Assembly: GCF_000238375.3 (NCBI RefSeq)
Contig: NZ_AHBZ03000021.1
Location: forward strand, 1-64,000
Direction: 5' to 3'
Source: Pseudoalteromonas citrea
Lineage (GTDB): Bacteria > Pseudomonadota > Gammaproteobacteria > Enterobacterales > Alteromonadaceae
DNA length: 64,000 nt
Part shown: piece by piece, positions 46,961 to 56,892 of the stretch
Numbering within the stretch: position 1 is the stretch's first letter
Layout of the letters: each line of letters starts with the position of its first letter
The notes under the pieces: model-generated
The model's database searches: none
Seen by the model: the letters and a program-made list of their open reading frames with translations, nothing else
What the model was told of the DNA's origin: nothing
Made by a program: the position numbers and the translations under genes

Positions 46961-48325
46961 ATGCATAGTGACAAAGGGAAAAAAGTACCAGCGACAAGGT
47001 TAGCTCGGCTATCAAAGCTCGGGCAATTGGTAACACAAGTCACTGGCAATATGGCACTTGAAGGCATTAAACAGTTGTCACAAGGTGAAAAACCAAAACT
47101 CTCAAACCTCGTATTGCACCCAAATAACCTTAAGAATGTCGCCGATAAACTCGCCCAAATGCGCGGTGCGGCAATGAAATTAGGGCAACTCATTTCTATG
47201 GATGCGGGTGACTTATTACCTAAAGAATTGAGTCAGTTACTCAGCCAATTGCGCTCTAATGCACTCCCAATGCCTAACAAGCAACTGCTACAAACTTTAA
47301 AAGAAAACTGGGGCGATAATTGGTTAGATAACTTTAGTCATTTTGAGTTAACACCATTTGCATCAGCATCCATTGGCCAGGTTCATCTCGCCTATGATGA
47401 ACGAGGGACTAAGTTGGCCATCAAAATCCAGTACCCAGGTGTACGAGAATCAATTGATGCCGATGTAGACAACGTAGCCAAAGTGATCAAGCTTTCAGGG
47501 TTGCTACCAAAGCATATCGAATTGGATAGCCTGCTCCAAGATGTAAAAAAACAACTCAAAATTGAGTCTGATTACCTGAAAGAATCCAATTACTTAAGTA
47601 GATACAAAACACTCTTAGAGGGCGATGGAAACTTTATTATTCCCAACCTTTACTCTGACCATATTACGCAAAGTATTTTACCCATGACCTTTGTTGAAGG
47701 CGTTGAAATCGATAAAGCGCTCACAGAGTCGCAAGCTAATAGAAATCGCATGGTACAGTTGCTGATTGAGTTATTTTTCAAGGAGCTTTTTAGCTTCAAA
47801 CTAATGCAAACGGACCCGAATTTTGCTAATTATTTATATCAATCAGACAGTCAAAAAATCGTCCTACTCGATTTTGGCGCTACCCGCGAAATATCATGCC
47901 AGATAAGTGAAGGCTATTTAGCATTGATAAACGCAGCCTGTAAAAAAGACACGCATAAAATAAGACAAGCGGCCATGAAAATTGGCTTCTTTAAACAAGA
48001 CATTGATGAGCATTACTTTGAGCAAGTAGCCACTATTTTTTCACTGGCAACTGAGCCTCTTCAATACGACGGTATTTATGATTTCTCAGCGTCGAGCCTA
48101 GCTCAACGAATTCAGCATGCTGGGCAGTCTATTAATAACAGAAAAGACCAATGGCATACACCGCCTGTAGATGCATTATTTATACATCGAAAACTAGCCG
48201 GGTTGTATTTATTAGCGGCGAAACTTGAAGCTAAAGTGAATGTTGCTGAGTTATTTAGACCATATCTATCAACAAATAATGAAGACCGTCTTTTCGTTGC
48301 ACAAAGTGGTAATGAAGCAGGTTAA
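46961..48325 (+). CDS. ABC1/AarF-family atypical kinase
   Basis: This 454-residue protein of the UbiB/ADCK group contains AQMRGAAMKLGQLISMDAGDLLP (the KxGQ motif), FASASIGQVHLAYDERGTKLAIKIQYPGV (A-rich loop and catalytic Lys), QTDPNFANYLYQ and VLLDFGATREI (metal-binding DFG). Relatives support ubiquinone biosynthesis or lipid handling by ATPase activity. It lacks the C-terminal TM helices of UbiB proper, so it is a second-type ABC1 protein. AGGAAG precedes the ATG. It is monocistronic; its stop overlaps the end of a convergent small gene. Confidence 0.88.
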   Translation: MHSDKGKKVPATRLARLSKLGQLVTQVTGNMALEGIKQLSQGEKPKLSNLVLHPNNLKNVADKLAQMRGAAMKLGQLISMDAGDLLPKELSQLLSQLRSNALPMPNKQLLQTLKENWGDNWLDNFSHFELTPFASASIGQVHLAYDERGTKLAIKIQYPGVRESIDADVDNVAKVIKLSGLLPKHIELDSLLQDVKKQLKIESDYLKESNYLSRYKTLLEGDGNFIIPNLYSDHITQSILPMTFVEGVEIDKALTESQANRNRMVQLLIELFFKELFSFKLMQTDPNFANYLYQSDSQKIVLLDFGATREISCQISEGYLALINAACKKDTHKIRQAAMKIGFFKQDIDEHYFEQVATIFSLATEPLQYDGIYDFSASSLAQRIQHAGQSINNRKDQWHTPPVDALFIHRKLAGLYLLAAKLEAKVNVAELFRPYLSTNNEDRLFVAQSGNEAG

Positions 48326-48501
48326 TTAGGTATTTTTATAGCGGCAAGCCATGTGGCTATTTTTTTTTCGAATTTAGGAATAGTCGATATAGCCACGCTC
48401 AGGCAAAGTAGTCCAATGATACCAAAAACAACCTGTTGATCTTGTATGCCTAATACCATAAATATTATCCCAATGATTAAATTCGACCACTTACCAAACA
48501 T
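48322..48501 (-). CDS. Small membrane protein, unknown
   Basis: This 59-residue frame begins MFGKWSNLIIGIIFMVLGIQ and ends in a basic tail (PKFEKKIATWLAAIKIPN). Two hydrophobic helices (~6-19 and 24-42) are separated by QDQQ. AAAGG stands eight bases upstream of ATG 48501. Its stop overlaps the stop of the convergent ABC1 kinase gene by two bases. The hydrophobic pattern and ribosome site argue for a real gene, but no family is recognised. Confidence 0.45.
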   Translation of the reverse strand: MFGKWSNLIIGIIFMVLGIQDQQVVFGIIGLLCLSVAISTIPKFEKKIATWLAAIKIPN

Positions 48502-48960
48502 TAAACATGCCTTTCAACTCATTATTACCAATTAAAAATGCTGAACGCTCGACACATTTTCAAATAACCGCTAAACCACGTAGCTCTCATTAACTATCTT
48601 AAAGTAGTGTGTTAACTGCTACGGTCTAGTTTTGTGCCGAAAAATAGCACAAGTGAAAAAAAAGCAATAGTGTACAAAAGAGAAACACGCTGTAAAATTG
48701 TGATTAAATGTAAATGGAAAGGAATACTTTGGTTTTTATGAATACAAAAAAGTTAATTATAATCAGTAGGTAATCGATAGTTTGCAGTGAATGGCGTGAG
48801 TGAACTGCGAGTTTTGAAATCATGTATTCAAAGAGAGAATACGTCATTTTAGCCAGAGCTCACCTTAGTCGTAAAATGCTCAAGCTCGTTTTCAAAAATA
48901 AGGTCTGTCCTTTTAATGTACTGTTTTCTAAGTACTGTTTTAGAGAAACTGATCATTGCG
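48502..48960. other. Intergenic region, no gene seen
   Basis: The 459 bp are AT-rich and lie downstream of the lysE-like gene and upstream of the small membrane gene. A 10-bp direct repeat GTACTGTTTT occurs at about 48918 and 48932. No RNA gene or open frame with a ribosome site was recognised. Confidence 0.4.
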
Positions 48961-49578
48961 TTACTCAGATGTAAGCTGCGTCATAATGTCTAAACATACA
49001 GGCGCAACAGACAACAACAATAAGCCTGCCATCGTATAATTAAAATAGCGCTGTCGAATTGAATTGCTTAAATACTTTTTTAGCACCACACCGAATACTA
49101 ACCAGACACCGACACACGGCAGCCCAACCGCTAAAAATACAGCAGCAACCATTATATTTTCATAAACATAGTCTACCCCGCTATTCGTAAAAGCCACGAT
49201 CGCGCCCATTGCAACTACCCAAGCCTTGGCATTTACCCATTGAAATAGAGCACCATTCAAAAAAGAAAGTGGCCGTTGTTGCGCATCACTTTGCAGATCA
49301 CTACGCGTGCAAGCAATCAAAAAGCTTAAATATATTAAGTACACTGTACCCAGAAACTTTATCCATAATTGCAGAGCTGGAAATACCTCAAATAACTTAC
49401 CAAAACCAAATCCGACAGTAATAAGCATAACGACGAAGCCGAAACATATGCCTAGGAGCAAAGGAATACTTTTACGCACCCCAAAGTTCACTCCAGACGT
49501 CATAACCATAATATTGTTTGGCCCAGGTGTAATAGAAGACGAAATCGCGAATAACAATACGGCCAGTAATGCTTCCAT
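48961..49578 (-). CDS. LysE/RhtB-family exporter
   Basis: This 205-residue membrane protein with five to six TM segments begins MEALLAVLLFAISSSITPGPNNIMVM; the S-x-TPGPNN motif is diagnostic of the LysE/RhtB family. GICFGFVVMLITVGFGFG and the downstream FLGTVYLIYLSFL follow. It probably exports an amino acid or a related metabolite; the substrate is unknown. It follows the GNAT gene by 57 bp, possibly in one transcript. Confidence 0.88.
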   Translation of the reverse strand: MEALLAVLLFAISSSITPGPNNIMVMTSGVNFGVRKSIPLLLGICFGFVVMLITVGFGFGKLFEVFPALQLWIKFLGTVYLIYLSFLIACTRSDLQSDAQQRPLSFLNGALFQWVNAKAWVVAMGAIVAFTNSGVDYVYENIMVAAVFLAVGLPCVGVWLVFGVVLKKYLSNSIRQRYFNYTMAGLLLLSVAPVCLDIMTQLTSE

Positions 49579-49635
49579 GGTATTTCCTTTAAATTCGATG
49601 ACTACGATGTCGCACTTATTATATGAGTTCGGGGG

Positions 49636-50097
49636 TTATTCTGACTTAAGCATATAGAGGCAATTATCGTATGGGATGGTGCCCGGGTAGGCTGAAAATC
49701 GAAAACCTGCTTTTTCATATGCTCTAATAGCACTGAAATTATGGGTGACGACAAACAGCGATGCGCTTTTTGTATGCGTCAACTCTAAGCCTCGTTTTAT
49801 CAGATTGTCGATCAAAATACGGGCAACACCCGTGCCTCTATATTCAGGTGATACAGCAAGGCGACCTAAATGACAACGCCCAAGCCGTTTATATATTTGA
49901 CCGAAAGCCACGCACACTTCATCTTCATTGGTAAGTGCGTATGAAGCAATTTTGTCCAGGCTCAAGCTGTGTTTAAATGATGTTCTGTCATAAGGATAAG
50001 GAAATTGAGGCCCAGCCCACTCTTTGGTAGATTGCTCATCATTAAACCAGTTCATTATTGTTGCTAAATGTGCCTCATTTGCTGCGACTAAGTTCAT
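49636..50097 (-). CDS. GNAT-family N-acetyltransferase
   Basis: This 153-residue GNAT protein shows motif A with the acetyl-CoA loop: LGRLAVSPEYRGTGVARILIDNLI. SLFVVTHNFSAIRAYEKAGFRF forms motif B. The N-terminal part (AAANEAHLATIMNWFND-like, VAANEAHLATIMNWF) is typical of the RimI/YjdJ-like groups. The substrate is unknown. It is next to the lysE-like exporter, so acetylation of the same amino compound is conceivable. Confidence 0.85.
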   Translation of the reverse strand: MNLVAANEAHLATIMNWFNDEQSTKEWAGPQFPYPYDRTSFKHSLSLDKIASYALTNEDEVCVAFGQIYKRLGRCHLGRLAVSPEYRGTGVARILIDNLIKRGLELTHTKSASLFVVTHNFSAIRAYEKAGFRFSAYPGTIPYDNCLYMLKSE

Positions 50098-50499
50098 CCT
50101 TATCCTTAAACTATATAAGCTAATTATCCTTAACTTATTTTGATAAATAATTTACGCACAATAAAGAGAATTATATTCATGATAGTGCGTATTAAGCAGA
50201 AACAACCTTGTGTACGACGGTGTGTACCTAAATTGAATAAAGCACAGCGTTAATGTCATTATAATCGTTAATCAGGTGGAGATATGTTCAAGCTACATAG
50301 AGACCTGAGTATCAAGCCATATGAGCTCTAGGTAAATCATAAGTAACGGGGAAAATTAACGTCATGCACGGTATGAAAGCATGGCGATTATGATGCAGTG
50401 CTGCGTTTCGAGATATTCGGTTACAAAACAATGAACGAGAATTGAGCTATAGTTAAACCACCTTAATTTAAAGGTGGTTTAACGTAAAGTAATTTTACT
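50098..50499. other. Intergenic region between GNAT gene and upp
   Basis: The 402 bp contain the upp terminator at 50453-50482 and presumably the GNAT promoter just beyond 50097. No open frame with a ribosome site and no RNA gene was recognised. Confidence 0.4.
50453..50482. terminator. Terminator hairpin after upp
   Basis: TTAAACCACCTT-AATTT-AAAGGTGGTTTAA forms a near-perfect stem 18 bp beyond the upp stop. Short T runs are part of the stem itself. Confidence 0.7.
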
Positions 50500-51132
50500 C
50501 TAACCTACGGTACCAAATATTTTGTCACCCGCATCTCCGAGGCCAGGCACGATATAACCGTGCTCATTGAGGTGGCTATCTAACGATGCTGTATAAATCT
50601 CAACGTCAGGGTGAGCGTTTAAAGTTGCTTCAACCCCTTCAGGGGCCGCCACTAAAATAACTGCTTTTATCTGTTTGCACCCCGCTTTTTTAAGCATATC
50701 TATTGTCGCAATTAATGAACCACCTGTCGCTAGCATTGGATCAATAACCAAACTCATGCGCTCATCAATTTTTCCTACCAGCTTTTCAAAGTATGGCACC
50801 GGCTCAAGTGTTTGTTCATTTCGCTGCAGACCAACCACACTGACCTTAGCAGCCGGAATTAACTCCATGACGCCATCCATCATACCTAAGCCAGCTCTGA
50901 GTATTGGCACCACCGTTATTTTCTTTCCCTGTAACTTAGCCACCTGAATTTCACTTCCTTCCCAGCCTTTTATTGTTTGAGTTTCTAACGGCAGATTTTT
51001 AGTCGCTTCATATGTCAGTAAGGTGCCTACCTCAGAGACTAACTCTCGAAAACTTTTCGTACTGATCCCTTCTTCCCGAAGTAGAGCAAGTTTATGTTGA
51101 ACAAGTGGGTGATCGATGATGTGTAATGCCAT
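50500..51132 (-). CDS. upp: Uracil phosphoribosyltransferase Upp
   Basis: This 210-residue enzyme contains [18 protein letters not shown] at the start, the RAGLGMMDG loop ([20 protein letters not shown]), the PRPP-binding loop [19 protein letters not shown] and the uracil-binding C-terminus [17 protein letters not shown]. It makes UMP from uracil and PRPP in pyrimidine salvage. Length and motifs are as in E. coli. Confidence 0.97.
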   Translation of the reverse strand: MALHIIDHPLVQHKLALLREEGISTKSFRELVSEVGTLLTYEATKNLPLETQTIKGWEGSEIQVAKLQGKKITVVPILRAGLGMMDGVMELIPAAKVSVVGLQRNEQTLEPVPYFEKLVGKIDERMSLVIDPMLATGGSLIATIDMLKKAGCKQIKAVILVAAPEGVEATLNAHPDVEIYTASLDSHLNEHGYIVPGLGDAGDKIFGTVG

Positions 51133-51293
51133 GGAGATAGTCCATTTTATGATTTATGACATTATTATAAGGTATTTCTATAAGATATTTCAGCAAAGGT
51201 GTGCTAAAGAAGCATAAAATATTATGCGCATTACTGCGTGTTTGAATACTGTAATGGGTATCGTATGCTCAACCCATTACAGTAATTGAACCG

Positions 51294-51851
51294 CTATAGC
51301 GACTCGAAAAAGTCACTCGGCGTGTGCCTAATTGGCTTAGTACATGCCACGGTAGGAGTACCTAAATATAAGTATCCGACAATTTCGTCACGTTCGTCTA
51401 ACCCTAATAATGACTTTACCTTAGGACTTTGTGCAAAGTAGCCTGTGCGCCATACACCGGACAAACGTAAAGCGAATGCAGCTTGTTGCATTGCAAACAC
51501 ACTACATGCGGCACTTTCAATTTGCTCGATACGCGGGACTTTAGGGTGCTCTTGATATGGGCTTACTGCAATGATCACCATAGGAGCTCTTTGTGGCAGC
51601 GCTTTCGCTCTGTTCACTATGCGCTCTTCTTGTCCTTCAGCGACAGCAGCTTGATAGTATATTTCACCTAACTTGTCTCTCGCTTCATCTTGAGCAACAA
51701 TAAAACGCCATGGCTTTAAGCCACCATGATCGGGGACTTTTAGAGCAGCTTTTTTAATTATTTCAAGCTGCTCAGCTGATGGACCAGGAAACGATAAATT
51801 ACTATCTGATTGCCTTGTTGTTAGAAGTTCGATGGCATCCATTAAAACCAA
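51294..51851 (-). CDS. Nitroreductase-family NAD(P)H oxidoreductase (YdjA-like)
   Basis: This 185-residue flavin enzyme has the nitroreductase layout: MDAIELLTTRQSDSNLSFPGP, AALKVPDHGGLKPWRFIVAQDEA, SAACSVFAMQQAAFALRLSGVWRTGYFA and GLDERDEIVGYLYLGTPT. It resembles the short YdjA group with no need for large loops. It binds FMN and reduces nitro compounds or quinones; the true substrate is unknown. It stands alone between upp and doxX. Confidence 0.88.
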   Translation of the reverse strand: MVLMDAIELLTTRQSDSNLSFPGPSAEQLEIIKKAALKVPDHGGLKPWRFIVAQDEARDKLGEIYYQAAVAEGQEERIVNRAKALPQRAPMVIIAVSPYQEHPKVPRIEQIESAACSVFAMQQAAFALRLSGVWRTGYFAQSPKVKSLLGLDERDEIVGYLYLGTPTVACTKPIRHTPSDFFESL

Positions 51852-51925
51852 CCTTTATGAGAAATGATTGTTGTTTAGGATACCACCATATACTTTTTTG
51901 AGCTACGCTACAGCGAGACAAGGCT

Positions 51926-52630
51926 TTAATTTATTTGCGTTTCTGGGTCTGGGATAAGCGCTTTCTTCAACCAATAATCAAGACTGAAGTACCTTCCCCC
52001 CCCAACAAATAATAAGCTCAATAGCATTGCAAAATATAATGCCGCAAACTCAATACCGTTATTTAGTACCGTAATCGACCCCTTTTCATACAGATAATCA
52101 GGGAACCCATGCGCTTGCACAATCCCTTTTATTTTATCAAGCCGCTCTCCTACTTCTAAACTGTTATCTAAGCTCGCTTGTGCACCTGGAATACTTAGCC
52201 ACTCTAATACCTGAGCAGCACTGGTATCTGGATTAGTCGGGGCAATCGCAAACCACCCATTGTGCCAATGCACCGTGGTCGCTGCAATAAACATGGTAAA
52301 CAACAGAGGAATGGCCGCGAGCCGAGTAAATAAACCTATAAGTATTAACCATCCACCTAAAAACTCAGACCAACCGGCTAAAAACGCCAATAAATCAGGA
52401 AACGGTAAACCCAGCCCCCAATCACTATTACCAAACCAGCTAACAACATTCGGATCTGCCAATAAGGTATCGGGAAAAGCCATTTGTTCATTTGAGAGGT
52501 TGAGCTTATTAAAGCCTGCAATGATCATAATCGGTGCCAGGATCAATCGAAATAGTAGTGGCGGGATCCCATCCAATATTTCGAGCTTTTTTAAAGTAAG
52601 TTGATAAAGGGCGTGAATTTTTAACAGCAT
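51926..52630 (-). CDS. DoxX-family membrane protein
   Basis: This 234-residue membrane protein with four TM helices contains the DoxX pattern LILAPIMIIAGFNKL, LAFLAGWSEFLGGWLILIGLFTRLAAIPLLFTMFIAA (in part) and a final TM near the C-terminus (FAMLLSLLFVGGGRYFSLDYWL). A periplasmic or cytoplasmic insert (~140-195) sits between helices three and four and is longer than usual. The family takes part in redox-related membrane functions; nothing more specific can be said. Confidence 0.8.
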   Translation of the reverse strand: MLLKIHALYQLTLKKLEILDGIPPLLFRLILAPIMIIAGFNKLNLSNEQMAFPDTLLADPNVVSWFGNSDWGLGLPFPDLLAFLAGWSEFLGGWLILIGLFTRLAAIPLLFTMFIAATTVHWHNGWFAIAPTNPDTSAAQVLEWLSIPGAQASLDNSLEVGERLDKIKGIVQAHGFPDYLYEKGSITVLNNGIEFAALYFAMLLSLLFVGGGRYFSLDYWLKKALIPDPETQIN

Positions 52631-52735
52631 ATGCGGCCTTTTGATAGTGAGTATTAAAACTTAGTTATCAGTGTAGACCGCATTTTGAAAACTTTTATTG
52701 CATCATAACAAAGAAAAAAGTATGAGGTTTAATAC

Positions 52736-54697
52736 TTATATCTTTCTTGCAACCTGCAATGCTTCATATATTGCGCGCTTGGCATCAATCGCACTGGCGA
52801 GTTTTGCGCCACCAATAACGTGTTGGTTATCAGGCAACGCTTCCTTATTAAATAACGAGTCACTCGATACTTGACCAATACATGCAATCACCGTATCAAC
52901 ATCTAGCCATTGTTCTTTTCCATCAACTCTAATAAGCAAGCCTTTATCTGAAAACGCGACATATTCACAGCCGGCAATTTGTTCTACGCCATGATGCTTT
53001 GCAACCTGACGGTGGATCCATCCCGTTGTTTTGCCAAGTTCACTGCCAAACCGACCAGCGCTGCGCTTCAGCATATAGAGTTTTCTTGGATCTTTTGCGG
53101 TATCTGCTTCGCACTCAATACCCCACTGAGACTTAAAGCCAGCGATTGATTGGTCTGCCGTTTCTGTTAAAAATGCCACCATGTCAAACCCAATGCCACC
53201 GGCTCCCAAAATAGCAATTCGTTCACCCAGTTCAACTTCACCTCGAATGACTTGGTCATAAGCAAAAACTTGTTTACCATCAGAGCACTGGATTGGAGAT
53301 AACCGAGGGGTGACTCCCGTGGCAAACACAATATCATCATATTGAGTAAGCATACTCTCTTCAAATGGCGTGTCTAATTCTAAAGCGACGTTCAATCTCT
53401 TTATCTCAGAGAGATAAAAAGCTAAGGTTTTTTTAAAGTCTTCTTTACCAGGGATCTGCATGGCTAAATTAAATTGCCCACCAGCATGGGTGTTTTTATC
53501 AATAAGTGTAACTTTATGGCCTTTCTTGGCTAAATAATAACTTGCTGATAGCCCAGCAGGCCCTGCACCAACCACTAATACATTTTTTGCTTTATCTGCT
53601 AATTGTAATGGGTAATCTAGCTCAAAACCCGCTTGCGGATTAACTAAACAGGTCGCACGCTTTCCTTTAAAAACGTGGTCTAAACACCCTTGGTTGCAGC
53701 CAATACATATATTAATTTGTTCACTGCGGTCATCTTGATACTTATTAAAAAACTCTGGGTCTGCTAAAAGTGGCCGTGCCATTGAGATCAAGTCTGCATT
53801 TTCATCTTCTAAAATAGCATTGGCAATATCCGGTGTATTGATCCGATTGACCGCAATAACAGGGATACTAACCACATCTTTAAGGCGTTTTGACGCTTCT
53901 TTAAATGCACCAGGTGGTACCATACTCGCGATAGTAGGCACTCTGGCCTCATGCCAGCCAATACCTGTATTCAATATATCAACGCCCGCGGCTTCAAGTG
54001 CCAGAGCTTGCTCTGTCACTTCTTCTGGAGTTGAACCGTTTGGTACCAAATCCATCACTGACAACCTAAAAATAATCAGAAATTTATTTGAGACTTGTGC
54101 GCGAACCGCCCTAACTATTTCAACAGCAAGTCGCATTCTATTTTCAAGGTTACCACCATACTCGTCGCTGCGTTTGTTGGTATGATTGGCCATAAACTCA
54201 TTGATTAGGTACCCTTCTGAGCCCATCACTTCTACACCATCGTAGCCTGCCTGCTCGGCAAGTTTTGCAGAGCGAGCAAAATCCTTGATAGTACTTTTTA
54301 TCATGCCCACCGACATGTTTTTTGGCTTATAGGGGTTGATTGGTGCTTTTATCGCACTTGGGGCGACATTAAATGGGTGGTACGCGTAGCGCCCTGCATG
54401 CAGTAATTGTAAACAGATTTTAGCATCATGTTTATGCGCAGCGCGAGTGTACGCTCGATGCTTTACTACGTCATAAAAGCTATTAAAGGACGAAGCAATT
54501 GGTGTTAATTTACCCCGAACATTCGGGCTATAGCCACCGGTTATAATAAGCCCAGTGCCTCCTTTAGCCCGCGCTTCATAAAAAGCGCTTAATCTTTTTC
54601 GATTATGCCATCCCTCTTCTAACCCTGTATGCATTGAACCCATAACCAAACGATTACGTAGTTGAGTGTGCTTTAATTCTAATTTTTTTTCTAACAT
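52736..54697 (-). CDS. fadH: 2,4-dienoyl-CoA reductase FadH
   Basis: This 653-residue, three-part flavoenzyme has an N-terminal Old-Yellow-Enzyme TIM barrel (RNRLVMGSMHTGLE, CLQLLHAGRYAYHPF, HTNKRSDEYGGNLENRMRLAVEI). A 4Fe-4S cluster motif follows (CIGCNQGCLDHVFKGKRATC, shown as its own stretch), then FAD and NADPH Rossmann domains (VLVVGAGPAGLSASYYLAKKG, IAILGAGGIGFDMVAFL). It removes double bonds at even positions during beta-oxidation of unsaturated fatty acids. Single gene; length is close to the E. coli enzyme. Confidence 0.94.
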   Translation of the reverse strand: MLEKKLELKHTQLRNRLVMGSMHTGLEEGWHNRKRLSAFYEARAKGGTGLIITGGYSPNVRGKLTPIASSFNSFYDVVKHRAYTRAAHKHDAKICLQLLHAGRYAYHPFNVAPSAIKAPINPYKPKNMSVGMIKSTIKDFARSAKLAEQAGYDGVEVMGSEGYLINEFMANHTNKRSDEYGGNLENRMRLAVEIVRAVRAQVSNKFLIIFRLSVMDLVPNGSTPEEVTEQALALEAAGVDILNTGIGWHEARVPTIASMVPPGAFKEASKRLKDVVSIPVIAVNRINTPDIANAILEDENADLISMARPLLADPEFFNKYQDDRSEQINICIGCNQGCLDHVFKGKRATCLVNPQAGFELDYPLQLADKAKNVLVVGAGPAGLSASYYLAKKGHKVTLIDKNTHAGGQFNLAMQIPGKEDFKKTLAFYLSEIKRLNVALELDTPFEESMLTQYDDIVFATGVTPRLSPIQCSDGKQVFAYDQVIRGEVELGERIAILGAGGIGFDMVAFLTETADQSIAGFKSQWGIECEADTAKDPRKLYMLKRSAGRFGSELGKTTGWIHRQVAKHHGVEQIAGCEYVAFSDKGLLIRVDGKEQWLDVDTVIACIGQVSSDSLFNKEALPDNQHVIGGAKLASAIDAKRAIYEALQVARKI

Positions 54698-54951
54698 TAC
54701 CTGCCCCGGCTAACTGGTCTAACCTGTGCAACATTATCAATTTTCTATGAATTAGCAAGCCAATTAACAAAGTAAATTATTTGTTGACCCCACCTAAAGT
54801 CTAATTTTTTCCCCATTAGTGTATTTATACTACGATTGTACGTCTTTAAATACTTCGTTACGTTTTAGTTATTACACCTTTATATATTCTAGGGTATTAT
54901 CAATAATAGAGAATATTTTAGGTACTCCTGTACATTGATTGAGGGCTAATT

Positions 54952-56826
54952 TTGAATTTAATTGGTAAACTTTTTAAAGGGCTATGGCACGGCCTTAACT
55001 TTTCTCGTCGCCTTATTGTGAATTTGTTATTTTTAGTGATCATTGCAGCTGTCATCATCAGTGCATCGAGTACCAATGATGAAATAATCATCGATAATAA
55101 CAGCGTCCTGCGTTTGAACCTGCAAGGCTCTTTAGTTGAGGAATTAACATACGAAGATCCTTTTGATGCAGCCCTAAGCGATGCCACAAACTCAAATGAT
55201 CAACCAAAAGAGCTTTTGTTAGACGACGTTATACGTGTAATAACCCAAGCTAAAGATGATGATCGAATTCAGATCTTACTGCTAGATTTGAAACATTTAC
55301 GCGGCGGGCACTTAGATAAACTGCGTTCGATTGCGGATGCCATAGAGGCATTTAAAGACTCAGGTAAAACAGTCCTTGCGCATGGTGCGTTCTACTCTCA
55401 AGCCCAATACTATTTAGCTTCAAAGGCAAATACCATATCGCTTCACCCATACGGAGGAATTGATATTCGCGGATACGCTTCTTATCCACTTTATTTTAAA
55501 GAGGCACTTGAAAAGCTTAAAGTAACTCAGCACATATTCCGAGTCGGTACATTTAAGTCAGCCGTTGAACCATTTATCCGCAATGACATGTCAGAGTCAG
55601 CAAAAGAAGCAAACAAACTATGGCTTGATGAGCTTTGGTCTCAATATAAACATGACATAAGTGCAGCAAGACAATTTGATACCGCTAATTTTGACGAAAC
55701 AACGGACAATTACTTAGCTAAAATGGAACAAGTTAAGGGAGATTATGCACAATATGCCCTAAAAAATGGGTGGGTTGACGCGTTAAAAACCGATCAAGAA
55801 TTACAGCAGGAACTCATTGCGCTTGTAGGGGAAAACAACTCAGGTAAAAGCTATAAACAAATCAGTTTTGCGAAATACTTGAGCTTTATCACCCCCCCAG
55901 TCGACTTTGTAAACCCAGTTACCGAAAAAGTTGCGGTCATCGTAGCTCGCGGAAAGATAGTGGATGGAAAACAAAAAGCAGGTACGATTGGCGGAGAATC
56001 AACCGCAGCTCTACTAAAAAAAGCACGGTTAAACGATAAGGTTAAAGCGGTTGTTTTACGTATTGATTCAGGTGGTGGTAGCATGTTTGCCTCAGAAATC
56101 ATCCGTAACGAAGTACTCGCAATTAAAGAGGCAGGCAAACCCGTTGTAGCTTCTATGGGTTCTGTCGCAGCATCTGGTGGCTATTGGATAGCAGCATCAG
56201 CAAATGAGATATGGGCCTCTCCAAGCACAATTACAGGATCAATTGGTGTCTTTGGCTTGTTTATGACATTTGAAAATGCACTGAACGACCTTGGAGTATA
56301 TTCAGATGGCGTTGCTACAACAGAGCTTAATGACATCTCACTATCTCGCGGCGTTAACCCACAATTAGCGCAAGTTTTTCAACTTGGTGTTGAGAACGCT
56401 TATGATAAATTTATCAGTGTTGTGGCCAACTCTCGTGGCTTAGAAAAATCGGCTGTCGACAAAGTAGCACAAGGTAGAGTTTGGACTGCAACACAGGCTA
56501 AAGAGTTCGGCCTCGTTGATAGTTTAGGCGACAAACAAGACGCCATTAGTGCAGCTGCAAAACTTGCCAACTTAGACTTTTATGATGTTATTACGATAGA
56601 GCAAACTTTATCTGAGAAAGAAAAGTTACTCCGTGAGATTTTTGGTACCGCCATGGTACAAGATACTATCAGCGCGCTAGCTCCACAATCTAGCTTACTT
56701 AAGTTACTAGAAAAGAACTTAGGCCAGGTTAGCACTGATTTAGAGCGCCATTTATCAACGCTTTCACAAATGAACGACCCAAATGGTATTTATACTCAGT
56801 GTATGACTTGCCAGATAACATATTGA
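54952..56826 (+). CDS. sppA: Signal peptide peptidase SppA (67K type)
   Basis: This 624-residue protein uses a TTG start at 54952 with AGGG upstream; no ATG fits the conserved beginning (LFKGLWHGLNFSRRLIVNLL). It has one N-terminal TM helix (~22-38), a first half with the catalytic Lys (VGTFKSAVEPF) and a second half with the catalytic Ser (SMGSVAASGGYWIA), giving the Ser-Lys dyad of duplicated SppA. It degrades cleaved signal peptides at the inner membrane. A terminator follows at 56864-56890. Confidence 0.93.
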   Translation: MNLIGKLFKGLWHGLNFSRRLIVNLLFLVIIAAVIISASSTNDEIIIDNNSVLRLNLQGSLVEELTYEDPFDAALSDATNSNDQPKELLLDDVIRVITQAKDDDRIQILLLDLKHLRGGHLDKLRSIADAIEAFKDSGKTVLAHGAFYSQAQYYLASKANTISLHPYGGIDIRGYASYPLYFKEALEKLKVTQHIFRVGTFKSAVEPFIRNDMSESAKEANKLWLDELWSQYKHDISAARQFDTANFDETTDNYLAKMEQVKGDYAQYALKNGWVDALKTDQELQQELIALVGENNSGKSYKQISFAKYLSFITPPVDFVNPVTEKVAVIVARGKIVDGKQKAGTIGGESTAALLKKARLNDKVKAVVLRIDSGGGSMFASEIIRNEVLAIKEAGKPVVASMGSVAASGGYWIAASANEIWASPSTITGSIGVFGLFMTFENALNDLGVYSDGVATTELNDISLSRGVNPQLAQVFQLGVENAYDKFISVVANSRGLEKSAVDKVAQGRVWTATQAKEFGLVDSLGDKQDAISAAAKLANLDFYDVITIEQTLSEKEKLLREIFGTAMVQDTISALAPQSSLLKLLEKNLGQVSTDLERHLSTLSQMNDPNGIYTQCMTCQITY

Positions 56827-56863
56827 TCATTCGCTGCAATCAGCAATGACAATTGATATACTA

Positions 56864-56890
56864 AGCCCAGAATTGATTCTGGGCTTTTTT
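56864..56890 (+). terminator. Rho-independent terminator between sppA and ansA
   Basis: AGCCCAGAA (56864-56872), loop TTGA, TTCTGGGCT (56877-56885) and six T bases. It ends two bases before the ansA ATG at 56893. Confidence 0.85.
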
Positions 56891-56892
56891 AT

